Positions 24,121 through 32,184 of a stretch of 40,793 bases of DNA are shown here, piece after piece; the stretch's first letter is position 1; the number at the start of each line of letters is the position of its first letter. The stretch comes from Acidobacteriota bacterium (lineage in GTDB: Bacteria > Acidobacteriota > Vicinamibacteria > Vicinamibacterales > CAVVIG01), in assembly GCA_003222395.1 (NCBI GenBank), contig QHWB01000068.1, positions 1 to 40,793 of the forward strand. Direction: 5' to 3'. A model generated the notes under the pieces. That model was given only the letters and a program-made list of their open reading frames with translations, made no database searches and had not been told where the DNA came from. The translations under genes were made by a program, and so were the position numbers.

Positions 24121-26019
24121 ATGCTCGGTCAACGACAGCTCGAGACCGTCGTGGCGTACGCTGCAGGCGGCGCTTGGCGTCTGCTACAGAGCATCAATCG
24201 CCAAGTACCCGGCGGATCGTTTCAACCGACGTGGGCGGCTGCGCCACTGTCCAGTAGCCCGCAGCGATCAACTCCGGCGCTCGGTTGGCCGCGCACGACC
24301 GACTCGCTCTGCCCGCGCTGCGTGCGGGAGGCGCGCCAGCGGATCCTCGCCGGCGACATCGACCTCGACGCGCTCGTGAACGACAAGAGCGGCGAGATCA
24401 AAGCCCGGATCTTCGAGCGCGATGGCAAGGTTCTCATCGAGAAAACGTGTCCCGAACACGGTACGTTCAGCGACGTGCTCGCGGTAAACCCCGACTTCCT
24501 GCGCCGCATCGAGCGGCTGTTCCCCGGCCGCGACTACGCCGCGGTGACCGACCGGCTGCACAACCACGGCACCTCGTCCATCAAATACGGGCGCGGGGCC
24601 GTCCTCACCGTCGATCTCACGAATCGCTGCAACATGATGTGCGATCCATGCTTCATGGACGCCAACCAGGTCGGCTACGTGCACGAGCTCACGCTCGACG
24701 AGGTGAAGCGGATTCTCGATGACGCGCTGACGATCAAGCCGCGACGCCAGCTGTCGGTGCAGTTCTCGGGCGGCGAGCCGACCATCTCGCCGATCTTTCT
24801 CGACGCCGTCGCCTACGCTCGGCAGATCGGCTATTACAGCGCACAGGCGGCGACAAACGGCATTCACTTCGCGCAGGACGCCGATTACGCGATGGCCGCG
24901 GCGAAGGCCGGCCTTCGCATCGCGTACCTGCAATTCGACGGCGTCGGTGAGGACGCGAACGCGCACCGCAAGGTCGGCAACCTGTTCGAAGTGAAGCTGC
25001 GTGCGATTGAGAACCTCCACCGAGCCGGCGTCGACATCGCGCTCGTCGTCACGATCGTGCGCACCGTCAACGACGACCAGGTCGGCCGGATCGTGAAGTT
25101 CGCGGTTGAGAACTGCGACAAGGTGAGCTTCGTCTCGTTCCAGCCGGTTTCCTTCACCGGCCGCGACGAGGACATCGACGACGAAACGCGCGCGATGCGG
25201 CGCTACACGCTGTCGCACCTCGCGGAGGACGTCAAGCGGCAGACCGGCGCGACGGAGCCGCTCCGCGACTGGTTTCCGCTGTCGGCGGCGGGCGCCGTGT
25301 CCGATGTGACCGACCTGATCGCCGGGCCCGGCGCAGAGTGGGGCACGATGAAGTGCGGCTGCCACCCGAACTGCGGCACCGGGACGGCGCTGCTCGTCAG
25401 CAAGAAGACGAAGCAGTGGGCGCCGCTGCCGGAGGTCTTCGACGTCGAACGTTTCTTCGCCGATGCGCGGACGATCGCCGACGCGGCGCGCGGACCGTTT
25501 CTCACGAAGCTGCAAACTGCCTTGAGCGTCCTTCGCAACTATCGGCCGTCGCGCGCGCCGGAAGGATTCCGCCTCTTCGATCTGATCAAGAAGTTCGACA
25601 AGCAAAGCGGTGGCGCGCTCGGCGGCGTCGGCGCTCCCGTCGATGGCAACCGCAAGTCCGATGAGTGGCTCGTACTGTTCATCGCCGGCATGTGGTTCCA
25701 GGATCTCTGGACTTACGATTTCCGCCGTACCGAAATGTGCATCATTCCGTACGCCACGCAGATGGGCGAGATCTCGTTCTGCGCCTACAACACCGGAGTC
25801 GGCTGGCGGTACATCGTCGAGAAGATGCACCACACGGCGAGCGTGGCCGACTGGTACAAGCTGCACGGCAAACACGCCGTTTATGCCAATCCGCGGAAAT
25901 CGGTGCCGCTCGGGCCGCGCGTCCATCCCGTCGCGCTCACGATTCCGAAGGATGGACTTCTCGTGCCGGTCGTGTCCAAGAGGCCGCCGGTGTCAGCCGC
26001 AGCGCTCGCCGACATTTGA
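24121..26019 (+). CDS. Tes/MJ0619-like radical SAM enzyme, candidate membrane-spanning lipid synthase
   Basis: A 632-residue protein. A zinc/rubredoxin-like N-terminal part has SLCPRC (C64, C67) and KTCPEHGTF (C110). The radical SAM core follows with TNRCNMMCDPCF (C170, C174, C177) and QFSGGEPT. Later cysteines in KCGCHPNCG (C412, C414, C418), C540 and C554 probably bind an auxiliary cluster. This order matches tetraether synthase (Tes) and MJ0619 relatives, which join lipid tails carbon to carbon; MJ0619 was first described as a pterin methylase. The CxxxCxLCxxH motif that Tes has between the N-terminal part and the core is missing, so this is a divergent subgroup. Acidobacteria make iso-diabolic acid, a tail-to-tail product, so that role is plausible but inferred. 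It is probably a separate transcript from the genes before it. Confidence 0.8.
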   Translation: MLGQRQLETVVAYAAGGAWRLLQSINRQVPGGSFQPTWAAAPLSSSPQRSTPALGWPRTTDSLCPRCVREARQRILAGDIDLDALVNDKSGEIKARIFERDGKVLIEKTCPEHGTFSDVLAVNPDFLRRIERLFPGRDYAAVTDRLHNHGTSSIKYGRGAVLTVDLTNRCNMMCDPCFMDANQVGYVHELTLDEVKRILDDALTIKPRRQLSVQFSGGEPTISPIFLDAVAYARQIGYYSAQAATNGIHFAQDADYAMAAAKAGLRIAYLQFDGVGEDANAHRKVGNLFEVKLRAIENLHRAGVDIALVVTIVRTVNDDQVGRIVKFAVENCDKVSFVSFQPVSFTGRDEDIDDETRAMRRYTLSHLAEDVKRQTGATEPLRDWFPLSAAGAVSDVTDLIAGPGAEWGTMKCGCHPNCGTGTALLVSKKTKQWAPLPEVFDVERFFADARTIADAARGPFLTKLQTALSVLRNYRPSRAPEGFRLFDLIKKFDKQSGGALGGVGAPVDGNRKSDEWLVLFIAGMWFQDLWTYDFRRTEMCIIPYATQMGEISFCAYNTGVGWRYIVEKMHHTASVADWYKLHGKHAVYANPRKSVPLGPRVHPVALTIPKDGLLVPVVSKRPPVSAAALADI

Positions 26020-26102
26020 ACGACGCGATTTCGTCGCTCAGATAGAGCCTTGGCACGTCCGCGAGTCCCTCCGGATCGATATCGGCGGCGCGCACGACGG
26101 TC

Positions 26103-26822
26103 TCAGGATCGTGAAGCGCGGCTGGATCGGGCGCCAGAATCTCGTCCGACATGCCCAACGACAGCGCGCCGTCCGACGTCGAGCGGCCGGACGCGTTCGA
26201 GCGCTTTGAGGCTGCCCTTGACGCGCAGCCCGTGTCGACGGGCTTCGGCCAGCGTGAACCGGCCTGTCAGCGCCGCGACGACGACCTGCGGCCGGCCCGA
26301 CACCACGGCGTCGGGAGCATCGCAAGTCCCCGGCCGCGCGCGCACGCTTCCGTTCACCGTCTCCACGACGATCGGTGGGCCGCCGGTGTCGACCTCGATC
26401 GCAATCGGCTTGCGTTTCGGAGCGCGGTCGATGAGGTGCAGCTCGATTGGCATCGCGATCCAGTGGCTGCGGAACGCATCGGTCGGCGCCGCATCCTTCA
26501 AGAGCGCCGCGCCCCAGCGTCCGATCGCGTGCACCACGGCGCGCAGCTCCTCGCCGCGCGGCGTCAGGCGAATGAGCATGGTCGCGACGGGCGGCGGCTC
26601 CCTCTCCCGGACGGTGATGCCTGCGGCCTCGAGCTCGCGCAGCCGTGCGGCCAGCAGGTTCGTCGCGATCCCCGGCAGGCCGGCGAGCAGATCGGTGTAG
26701 CGGCACGGCCCGCGCAGCAGCAGCTCGCGGACGATGAGCATCGTCCAGCGATCGCCGATCACGTCGAGCGCCTTCGCGAGCGCGCAGTACTGGCCGTAGC
26801 CGCGCTTCTGTTCATGTGCCAT
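26103..26822 (-). CDS. HxlR-type winged-helix regulator with C-terminal SCP2-like extension
   Basis: A 239-residue transcription regulator. Residues 12-110 form an HxlR/MarR-like winged helix: CALAKALDVIGDRWTMLIVREL, then the recognition helix region around ATNLLAARLRELEAAG. This is the usual full length of HxlR proteins. About 100 further residues follow, containing GSVRARPGTCDAPDAVV and ALTGRFTLAEA, resembling the SCP2 sterol-carrier fold seen in a subset of such regulators and possibly a ligand-binding domain. The final 30 residues are arginine- and serine-rich and look unstructured. It converges on the Tes-like gene with 83 bases between stops and probably regulates itself through the palindrome upstream. 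Confidence 0.85.
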   Translation of the reverse strand: MAHEQKRGYGQYCALAKALDVIGDRWTMLIVRELLLRGPCRYTDLLAGLPGIATNLLAARLRELEAAGITVREREPPPVATMLIRLTPRGEELRAVVHAIGRWGAALLKDAAPTDAFRSHWIAMPIELHLIDRAPKRKPIAIEVDTGGPPIVVETVNGSVRARPGTCDAPDAVVSGRPQVVVAALTGRFTLAEARRHGLRVKGSLKALERVRPLDVGRRAVVGHVGRDSGARSSRASRS

Positions 26823-26851
26823 GCGGATCCCCGGGTCGGAACGCGGTAAGG

Positions 26852-26863
26852 TTAGTTTACTAA
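26852..26863. promoter_or_regulatory. Palindromic candidate operator upstream of the HxlR-type gene
   Basis: The sequence TTAGTTTACTAA is a perfect inverted repeat with arms TTAGT and ACTAA around a TT centre, 29 bases before the regulator's ATG. It lies in a strikingly AT-rich island (about 26848-26898) within otherwise GC-rich DNA, which fits a promoter/operator region. HxlR proteins bind short inverted repeats as dimers. The divergent gene begins at 26998, so the site could serve both directions. Confidence 0.45.
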
Positions 26864-26997
26864 ATCAACTCGTTCCTTGATAAAATAAACATACACCTTA
26901 GCGCGCGTCGCGGCATACGCGCCGGCCCGGCGCGCATCGCAGATCGATCCGGCGCGCGTCCTTCGGGAGAGCTGATAATCGGCCACAATAGCTGATC

Positions 26998-28242
26998 GTG
27001 CCCGAACGGCGCCGCGTCGCTGCCGTCATTGTTGTCGTTGTCCTCACGTTCTCACCGCGCTTCGCAGCCGGGCAGGACGATCGCCGGTACGTCGGTGTGC
27101 TCGATCGCGACATGACGCCGGCAGCCGGCGCCGCCGACCTGCTGACGATCGAGCGTGCGCTCGCCGACGTCGAGGATCGATGGCTGCCGCCGCTGCGCTT
27201 CGATGAGCCGACGCCGCTGAAGCACGCGCTCGGCATCGGCTACCGTTTTGGAAAGTGGTTCGGACTGGATTTGCCGCAGGACCATTTCCTGATGGTGGTC
27301 GGGCACGAAGTGTTCGGCCACGGCGCGAGGCTGCGCGAAATCGGCGCGGGAGATATCAGGTATCGCTTCGATGCGCCGATTCCGTACGGCGGCGGCGGCG
27401 CGTCCACAGAATTCGAAGGCGACGTGCTGGTGACGCGCGCCGACGTGCTCGGCATCGACACGGGCGGCATCGAAGCGCAGAACGTGCTGGCGGATCGGAT
27501 CGGCCGGCAGGCGCTCGCGGCTGACGCTCTGCACTACCGTGAGGCGTGGCTGTATCTCGAGTCGCGGCTCGACGGGCTTCGCTACGTCCGCAGCGTGTCG
27601 CCGCGATCGCCTGAGGGACACGACGTTGCCGCGTTCCTGCACGACGTCAACGACGAGTGCGACCCGCCCGCGTGCACGCCGTTCATCGCGTCGACGCTGA
27701 AGCGGCGCGCGCTGCTGATGCTCGCCGATCCGCTGCTGGCGTATGCCGCCTACGGGTGGGCCTGGTCGTACCTGATCCGCGGGCGGACGTCGGCGGCGCT
27801 GCCGATGATTCCGCTGCCGCATGACGTGCGCTATCTGCCCGCGCTGCATTTCGAGATGACGCCCTACGGCACCGCCTTGACGACCGAGCACGCCATCATC
27901 CGCCGGCAGCGACTGATGAGCGTCTCGATCGGCGTGGGCGACACCGGAGGGCGGCGCGCGTGGGATCTCGGAGTCGTCGCCACCGACGTTCTGCGCAGCG
28001 CATGGTTGCGCGGCGACGTCGCGGTGAACGTGTGGCGTCAGCCGTCACTCGATGCGCCGCCAGATTTTCAGCTGTTCACCACCGGCGGCCTCGGTGCGGC
28101 AACGGTGCGGATTCCGATCGGCCGCGGTGCGGAACGCACCGGCGTCCTCGTTCAGATCGGCTACAAGTCGGACGGCTTCGTCCGCGGCGAGCAACTCCAC
28201 CGAGGACCGATCGTCCGCGTCGGGATGACGTTCATCCCTTAG
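26998..28242 (+). CDS. Exported protein of unknown family with a HEVFGH motif
   Basis: A 414-residue protein from GTG 26998, with a signal peptide (about 1-25, ending FAAGQ). A middle helical region contains VVGHEVFGHGARLRE (H103, E104, H108), a histidine/glutamate cluster reminiscent of, but not identical to, HExxH zinc sites. A cysteine pair lies near 222 and 226. The C-terminal 130 residues alternate polar and hydrophobic positions and end in VRVGMTFIP, like an outer-membrane strand. I do not recognise the family. It probably sits in the periplasm or outer membrane. It runs divergently from the HxlR-type gene and overlaps the convergent DUF1801 gene by 11 bases. Confidence 0.65.
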   Translation: MPERRRVAAVIVVVVLTFSPRFAAGQDDRRYVGVLDRDMTPAAGAADLLTIERALADVEDRWLPPLRFDEPTPLKHALGIGYRFGKWFGLDLPQDHFLMVVGHEVFGHGARLREIGAGDIRYRFDAPIPYGGGGASTEFEGDVLVTRADVLGIDTGGIEAQNVLADRIGRQALAADALHYREAWLYLESRLDGLRYVRSVSPRSPEGHDVAAFLHDVNDECDPPACTPFIASTLKRRALLMLADPLLAYAAYGWAWSYLIRGRTSAALPMIPLPHDVRYLPALHFEMTPYGTALTTEHAIIRRQRLMSVSIGVGDTGGRRAWDLGVVATDVLRSAWLRGDVAVNVWRQPSLDAPPDFQLFTTGGLGAATVRIPIGRGAERTGVLVQIGYKSDGFVRGEQLHRGPIVRVGMTFIP

Positions 28243-28669
28243 TTCGCGTCGACGAACGACGGCCGGTGCGGGCCTGACGCTTCTTCGGCGCCGCAGCCTT
28301 GCCGCTCTCGCGCTCGCCGACTTCCTTCACGCGGAGTTTCGCGATTCGTCCGATCAATTTCACCGGGATGGCCTCAGACAGCGGGAACCGGATCGTGCCC
28401 TTGCTGATCTCGTACGGTGCAAGTTCGTCCTTGAACGCCGTGACGAGGCGGCCGGTTGCCGGATAGAGGGAGTAGTGGTTCTGCCACGCGGCGAAATAGA
28501 GCACCGTGGCGCCGTCCATCTTGTACGCGGGAATGTTGTACGAGATCACTTCCTCGGCTCGGGGCAGGGCCTCGCGGATGGTACTGCGCACTCGTCTCAG
28601 CAAGCCGCGCACGGTGTCGGGTTGCGATGCCATGTACTCGTCCACGGACTTGTAACTGCTCTTGGCCAA
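28232..28669 (-). CDS. DUF1801 (YdhG-like) protein
   Basis: A 145-residue protein of the DUF1801/YdhG fold: VDEYMASQPDTVRGLLRRVR at the start, EEVISYNIPAYKMDGATVLYFA in the middle, then YPATG and ISKGTIRFPL. YdhG-type proteins relate to the frataxin-like iron-chaperone fold, but their function is not established. A lysine/arginine-rich tail (about 120-145) could bind nucleic acid or be disordered. The start is the unusual TTG at 28667-28669, supported by AAAGGA at 28676-28681, six bases upstream. Confidence 0.85.
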   Translation of the reverse strand: MAKSSYKSVDEYMASQPDTVRGLLRRVRSTIREALPRAEEVISYNIPAYKMDGATVLYFAAWQNHYSLYPATGRLVTAFKDELAPYEISKGTIRFPLSEAIPVKLIGRIAKLRVKEVGERESGKAAAPKKRQARTGRRSSTRTKG

Positions 28670-28780
28670 GATAGATCCTTTCTATCGAGCAGACGGCTGA
28701 ACCAATTCTTTCTGGTGGCTTCGGGACCTCGTGGTGGTACGCATGCGTGACCGACGCGACAGTCGAAGCTGACGCGAGGC

Positions 28781-30445
28781 TCAGCGAGTCGTCGTCACCA
28801 CCTGAGTCCCGGTGAAGCCCGCGCGCGCGAGCCGCTGCTGCGCGTCCTGAGCTTTGGCAGAAGATGCGTACGGGCCGGCGAGCACCTGCTGCCAATTTCC
28901 GGTCGTCCGTCGGCGAACCGGTTCCCCCAGCGCCGCTATCTGCGCGGCGACGTCGGCGGCGCGTGCGGCGGTGTGAAACGACGCGACCACGATCTCGACT
29001 GCCTCACCCGCTGGTTCGGGCGACCGCATTGCGGTCCCCGTCGCTTCAGGGGCACGCGAAGTCACCGCCGGCGCGGCGGACGCTGTCGGTTGCGATGTGT
29101 CACGCGAAGGAGCGGCAACAATTGGTGCCGCCTGCGGCGCGGTCGTCGGCTGCACGGCCGCTGCCGGCGGTTGAACGTGTTCGCCTTCCCCGCGCCGGTT
29201 CAGGGCGCGCCCGCCGAGCCACAACGCGGCGCCGACGAGCGCGAGCGACGCCGCAACGATCGCGTAACGGCGCACATGTCCCGTCCCGCCTGTCGGCCGC
29301 GGTTCGTCGCGCGTGGGAGCTGGACTCGTGACAAGCTCCGGCCACATTGGCGACGTGGATGCAGGGTTCAGGGTGCCGCGTGCATCGTGCAGGGTGACGG
29401 GTGCATCGTGCGGGGTACTGAGTGCATCGTCCAGGGTGGTGGGTGCATGGTGCTCTGTGCTGGTTGTTGCCGGAGAGGCGGGCTCGGCAGCCGCCGTTGA
29501 GGCGGCGGCCTGAGGCGCAGCAATCAGGTCCAGAGTCTGCGCGGCCGCGTTGATCAACGCCGCGTCGACCGGCCGCGACCGCCGTTCGTACGCGGCCTCG
29601 AGCGCGCGGTCGCAGAGAAGATTCACCACTCGCGGGATTCCACGCGAAAGCTGCGCCACCGCACGAACCGCCTCTGGTGTGAACGCCGACTCCGAATTCG
29701 TCCGCTCCCATTCTGCCAGCTCGCGCTCCAGATCTCCTGCACCCGGGATGTTCGACTGCAGCTGCCGCTCGCGCGCGACGGCGAGCCGATGGCCGATGTA
29801 GAGCGCGACTTCGGGTTCGCTCAGGGGATCGAGCTTCACGTGTCGCGACACCCGCTGTTGCAACTGACGCAGCTCCGGCTGCGATAACAGCCTCTCCAGG
29901 TTCGTTTGCCCGACCAGGATGACTTGCAGCATCGTGCCGCGCTCGTCCTGAATGTTCGACACAAGGCGGATCTGCTCGAGGACGTCCGGCTGCACGTGCT
30001 GCGCCTCGTCGATGATGACGGCCGCATGCGCCCGGAGCTGCCTGAGCGACGAGAGAAACTCCTCCAGGGCGCGAATGAGATCGTGACGGTTCGTCTGCGT
30101 CACGACCGTTCGATCCTTCGAGAGGACGCCGAAGTCCTGAAGCATCTGCTTGAGAAGATCGTCCCGTTCGAGCAGTGGGTCGTTGACAATCGACAGGAAC
30201 GTCTTGCGCTCGAGCCGCTCGAGAACGGTCCTGCAGAGCAGCGTCTTGCCGGTGCCGATTTCACCGGTTACGACGACGACCGGTTCGCGCCGCTCGAGTG
30301 CGTACGTGATCTGGGAGAGGGCCGCGGCGTGCGACGCGCTCTGGAACCAGAATCGGGGATCCGGCGCGAGGCTGAACGGCGCCTGGTGGAATCCAAAAAA
30401 CCGCTCGTAGCTGTTCGGCCGTTCGCTCGACGTGTCGTGACCCAT
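28781..30445 (-). CDS. ExeA-like AAA ATPase with transmembrane helix and C-terminal SPOR domain
   Basis: A 554-residue protein. An ExeA/GspA-type AAA domain (about 12-310) opens YERFFGFHQAPFSLAPDP and has Walker A GEIGTGKT (61-68) and Walker B VIIDEAQH (143-150). A low-complexity Ala/Thr/Pro linker, one transmembrane helix (about 393-411), another Pro/Ala-rich linker and a SPOR-like peptidoglycan-binding domain (about 477-554, QQVLAGPYASSAKAQDAQQRL) follow. ExeA proteins use ATP to help secretin rings cross or assemble on peptidoglycan, and the SPOR tail fits that. No secretin or type II/IV pilus gene is next to it. The first linker contains a 7-residue repeat. Confidence 0.9.
   Translation of the reverse strand: MGHDTSSERPNSYERFFGFHQAPFSLAPDPRFWFQSASHAAALSQITYALERREPVVVVTGEIGTGKTLLCRTVLERLERKTFLSIVNDPLLERDDLLKQMLQDFGVLSKDRTVVTQTNRHDLIRALEEFLSSLRQLRAHAAVIIDEAQHVQPDVLEQIRLVSNIQDERGTMLQVILVGQTNLERLLSQPELRQLQQRVSRHVKLDPLSEPEVALYIGHRLAVARERQLQSNIPGAGDLERELAEWERTNSESAFTPEAVRAVAQLSRGIPRVVNLLCDRALEAAYERRSRPVDAALINAAAQTLDLIAAPQAAASTAAAEPASPATTSTEHHAPTTLDDALSTPHDAPVTLHDARGTLNPASTSPMWPELVTSPAPTRDEPRPTGGTGHVRRYAIVAASLALVGAALWLGGRALNRRGEGEHVQPPAAAVQPTTAPQAAPIVAAPSRDTSQPTASAAPAVTSRAPEATGTAMRSPEPAGEAVEIVVASFHTAARAADVAAQIAALGEPVRRRTTGNWQQVLAGPYASSAKAQDAQQRLARAGFTGTQVVTTTR
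29380..29463. repeat. 21-bp tandem minisatellite inside the ExeA-like gene
   Basis: Four head-to-tail 21-base units begin at 29380, 29401, 29422 and 29443, each opening GTGCATSGT on the plus strand and most containing a GGGT core. Because 21 is a multiple of three, changes in copy number keep the frame and add or remove a 7-residue unit of the form TLHDAxx in the linker (about residues 328-355). A weaker related stretch precedes it at about 29359-29379. Confidence 0.75.
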
Positions 30446-30608
30446 CAGGGGGATTGTACCGCCACCCGGTCGTGAACTGACGAAGTCGGATCACTCGGCC
30501 ATGTACGCGCGTTTAGCGATGACCGTACCTTTTCGACCAACCAGGCTGACAGCGATTCGCCGCTCGCGGCCGATCTCGGCCGAGCGTGTTTCACGGTACG
30601 ATGAACAC

Positions 30609-31562
30609 ATGACGATGACTACGATTGCCGGCTCGGTGCTCCATGCAATCGGCCGCACGCCGCTCGTTCGACTGCGCCGAATCGTGCCGGCTGGCGCTGC
30701 CGATGTGCTCGTGAAGCTCGAGTTCTACAACCCCACCGGCTCGTACAAGGACCGAATGGCGCTCGCGATGATTGAGGGCGCCGAAGCGCGAGGCGCACTC
30801 GGTCCTGGCATGCGCGTCGTCGAGTTCACCGGCGGCAGCACGGGATCGTCGCTGGCGATGGTGTGCGCTGCGAAGGGATACGCATTCGTCGTCCTCTCGT
30901 CTGACGCGTTCGCGCGCGAGAAGCTTCAGACGATGGCCGCGTTTGGAGCGGAGGTAAGGATCGTGCCGAGTGAAGGCGGCAAGGTGACGCCGTCGTTGTT
31001 CGAGCGATTCAAGCACGAAATCAAGGCGCTTGCTGAAGAGCCGAACACGTTCTGGACCGATCAGTTCCACAACAGCGATGCGATCGCGGGATACATCGAG
31101 ATCGGACGCGAACTGCTCGAGCAGACCGGCGGGCGGATCGATGCGTTCTGCGGCGCCGTCGGCACCGGCGGGATGCTGCGCGGCGTCGCGCAGGCGCTCA
31201 GGGAAGGCCGCAGTGGCGCGCGCATCGTCGCGTTGGAGCCATCGAGCTCGCCCGCGTTGACCGAAGGACGCGGTGGAGCGCACAGCGTCGAGGGGACCGC
31301 CACGGGCAGCGTGCCGCCGCACATGGCCGACAAGCCGTACGACGAGGCGCGCGCCGTCGACGAAGCGGAAGCGCGCCTGATCGCGCGGCGCCTTGCCCGC
31401 GAAGAAGGATTGCTCGTCGGCACGTCGAGCGGACTGAACATCGCCGCCGCCATCCACCTTGCGCGCGAGCTCGGGCCGGGAAGAGTGGTGGCTACCGTCG
31501 CGGTCGATACCGGGCTGAAATATCTGGCCGGCGATTTGTACGACGCAGTTCCATCTCGCTGA
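30609..31562 (+). CDS. Cysteine synthase / cystathionine beta-synthase family PLP enzyme
   Basis: A 317-residue fold-type II PLP enzyme. The cofactor lysine is K47 in NPTGSYKDR, the phosphate-binding loop is TGGSTGSS (74-81), and VGTGGMLRGV and the late GTSSGLNIAAA are standard for O-acetylserine sulfhydrylases and relatives. The substrate cannot be fixed: O-acetylserine, O-phosphoserine and other beta-replacement donors are all possible. ATG 30609 starts just before the conserved IGRTPLVRL. The in-frame extension to 30501 lacks family character. About 160 bases separate it from the divergent ExeA-like gene. Confidence 0.9.
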   Translation: MTMTTIAGSVLHAIGRTPLVRLRRIVPAGAADVLVKLEFYNPTGSYKDRMALAMIEGAEARGALGPGMRVVEFTGGSTGSSLAMVCAAKGYAFVVLSSDAFAREKLQTMAAFGAEVRIVPSEGGKVTPSLFERFKHEIKALAEEPNTFWTDQFHNSDAIAGYIEIGRELLEQTGGRIDAFCGAVGTGGMLRGVAQALREGRSGARIVALEPSSSPALTEGRGGAHSVEGTATGSVPPHMADKPYDEARAVDEAEARLIARRLAREEGLLVGTSSGLNIAAAIHLARELGPGRVVATVAVDTGLKYLAGDLYDAVPSR

Positions 31563-31569
31563 CTCACCA

Positions 31570-32160
31570 GTGCGCATGCGTGCCGTGTCGTGGCGCGGCG
31601 GCGAGGGCGTGGCCGGCTCGCATTGAACGCATCGGTAAATACTGCGGCGTTAGAACGAAGCCGAAGTAGGGAGGACGGTCTCGTGCGCTGAGCATGAGCA
31701 CCAACGGCTTGTGCGCGGGCCGTGTACGTCTTTACATGCACCGGCGACAGTGCGCGGATGCGCCGCGAGATCTCCGTCGTCAGGAGGCACAGCGCGATGC
31801 GGAGTCGGAGAAGGTTCCTCGATGGCTCACTGGCGCGGTCCTTCTCCGGAAGGGGAAACAGGTTGGTGGCGTTTCTGTCGAACCAGCCCATCCGGTCGGC
31901 GTAGATGGCGGGCACGGTCCACTCGACGCCTGCACCTGCTCGTCCGGCCGCTCGCCCTGCCTCATGCCGTGAATCGTCTGGTCGAGAATGGACTTGATGC
32001 TGTCACAGTACGCCGTGAGCGCGGCGCGCGCAGCGGCGGCACCGACGACCGGCCGCGTGTGGCTCGGCACGACGTGCTCCGGTCCCAGCGCGATTAGCTT
32101 CTCGAGACTCGCGATCCAATCCTCGGGAGTCCATAGCCACGCCGCGGATAGGGAGGCTGC
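31570..32160 (-). pseudogene. Broken remnant of an alkylsulfatase-like (SdsA/BDS1) metallo-beta-lactamase protein
   Basis: On the minus strand one frame reads WLWTPEDWIASLEKL, then GPEHVVPSHTRPVVG and SILDQTIHGMRQGE, as in the C-terminal half of the hydrolase domain of SdsA-type alkylsulfatases. Near 31930 the homology jumps frame to WTVPAIYADRMGWFDRNATN, the dimerisation-region motif of the same family. About 25 residues between these blocks are missing. A further frame change near 31680 leads to a segment reading RPPYFGFVLTPQYLP. The N-terminal zinc-binding HxHxDH part is absent. The gene is therefore truncated and frameshifted, and its lost 5' end abuts the tannase-family gene. Confidence 0.7.
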
Positions 32161-32184
32161 GTTTTCGGGTTTACACTTCCACGC

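Noticed and set aside
24268-25926. A minus-strand open frame of about 552 codons inside the Tes-like gene
   Set aside because: It is antisense to a protein with complete radical SAM motifs; the frame itself shows only low-complexity Arg/Val/Asp-rich sequence.
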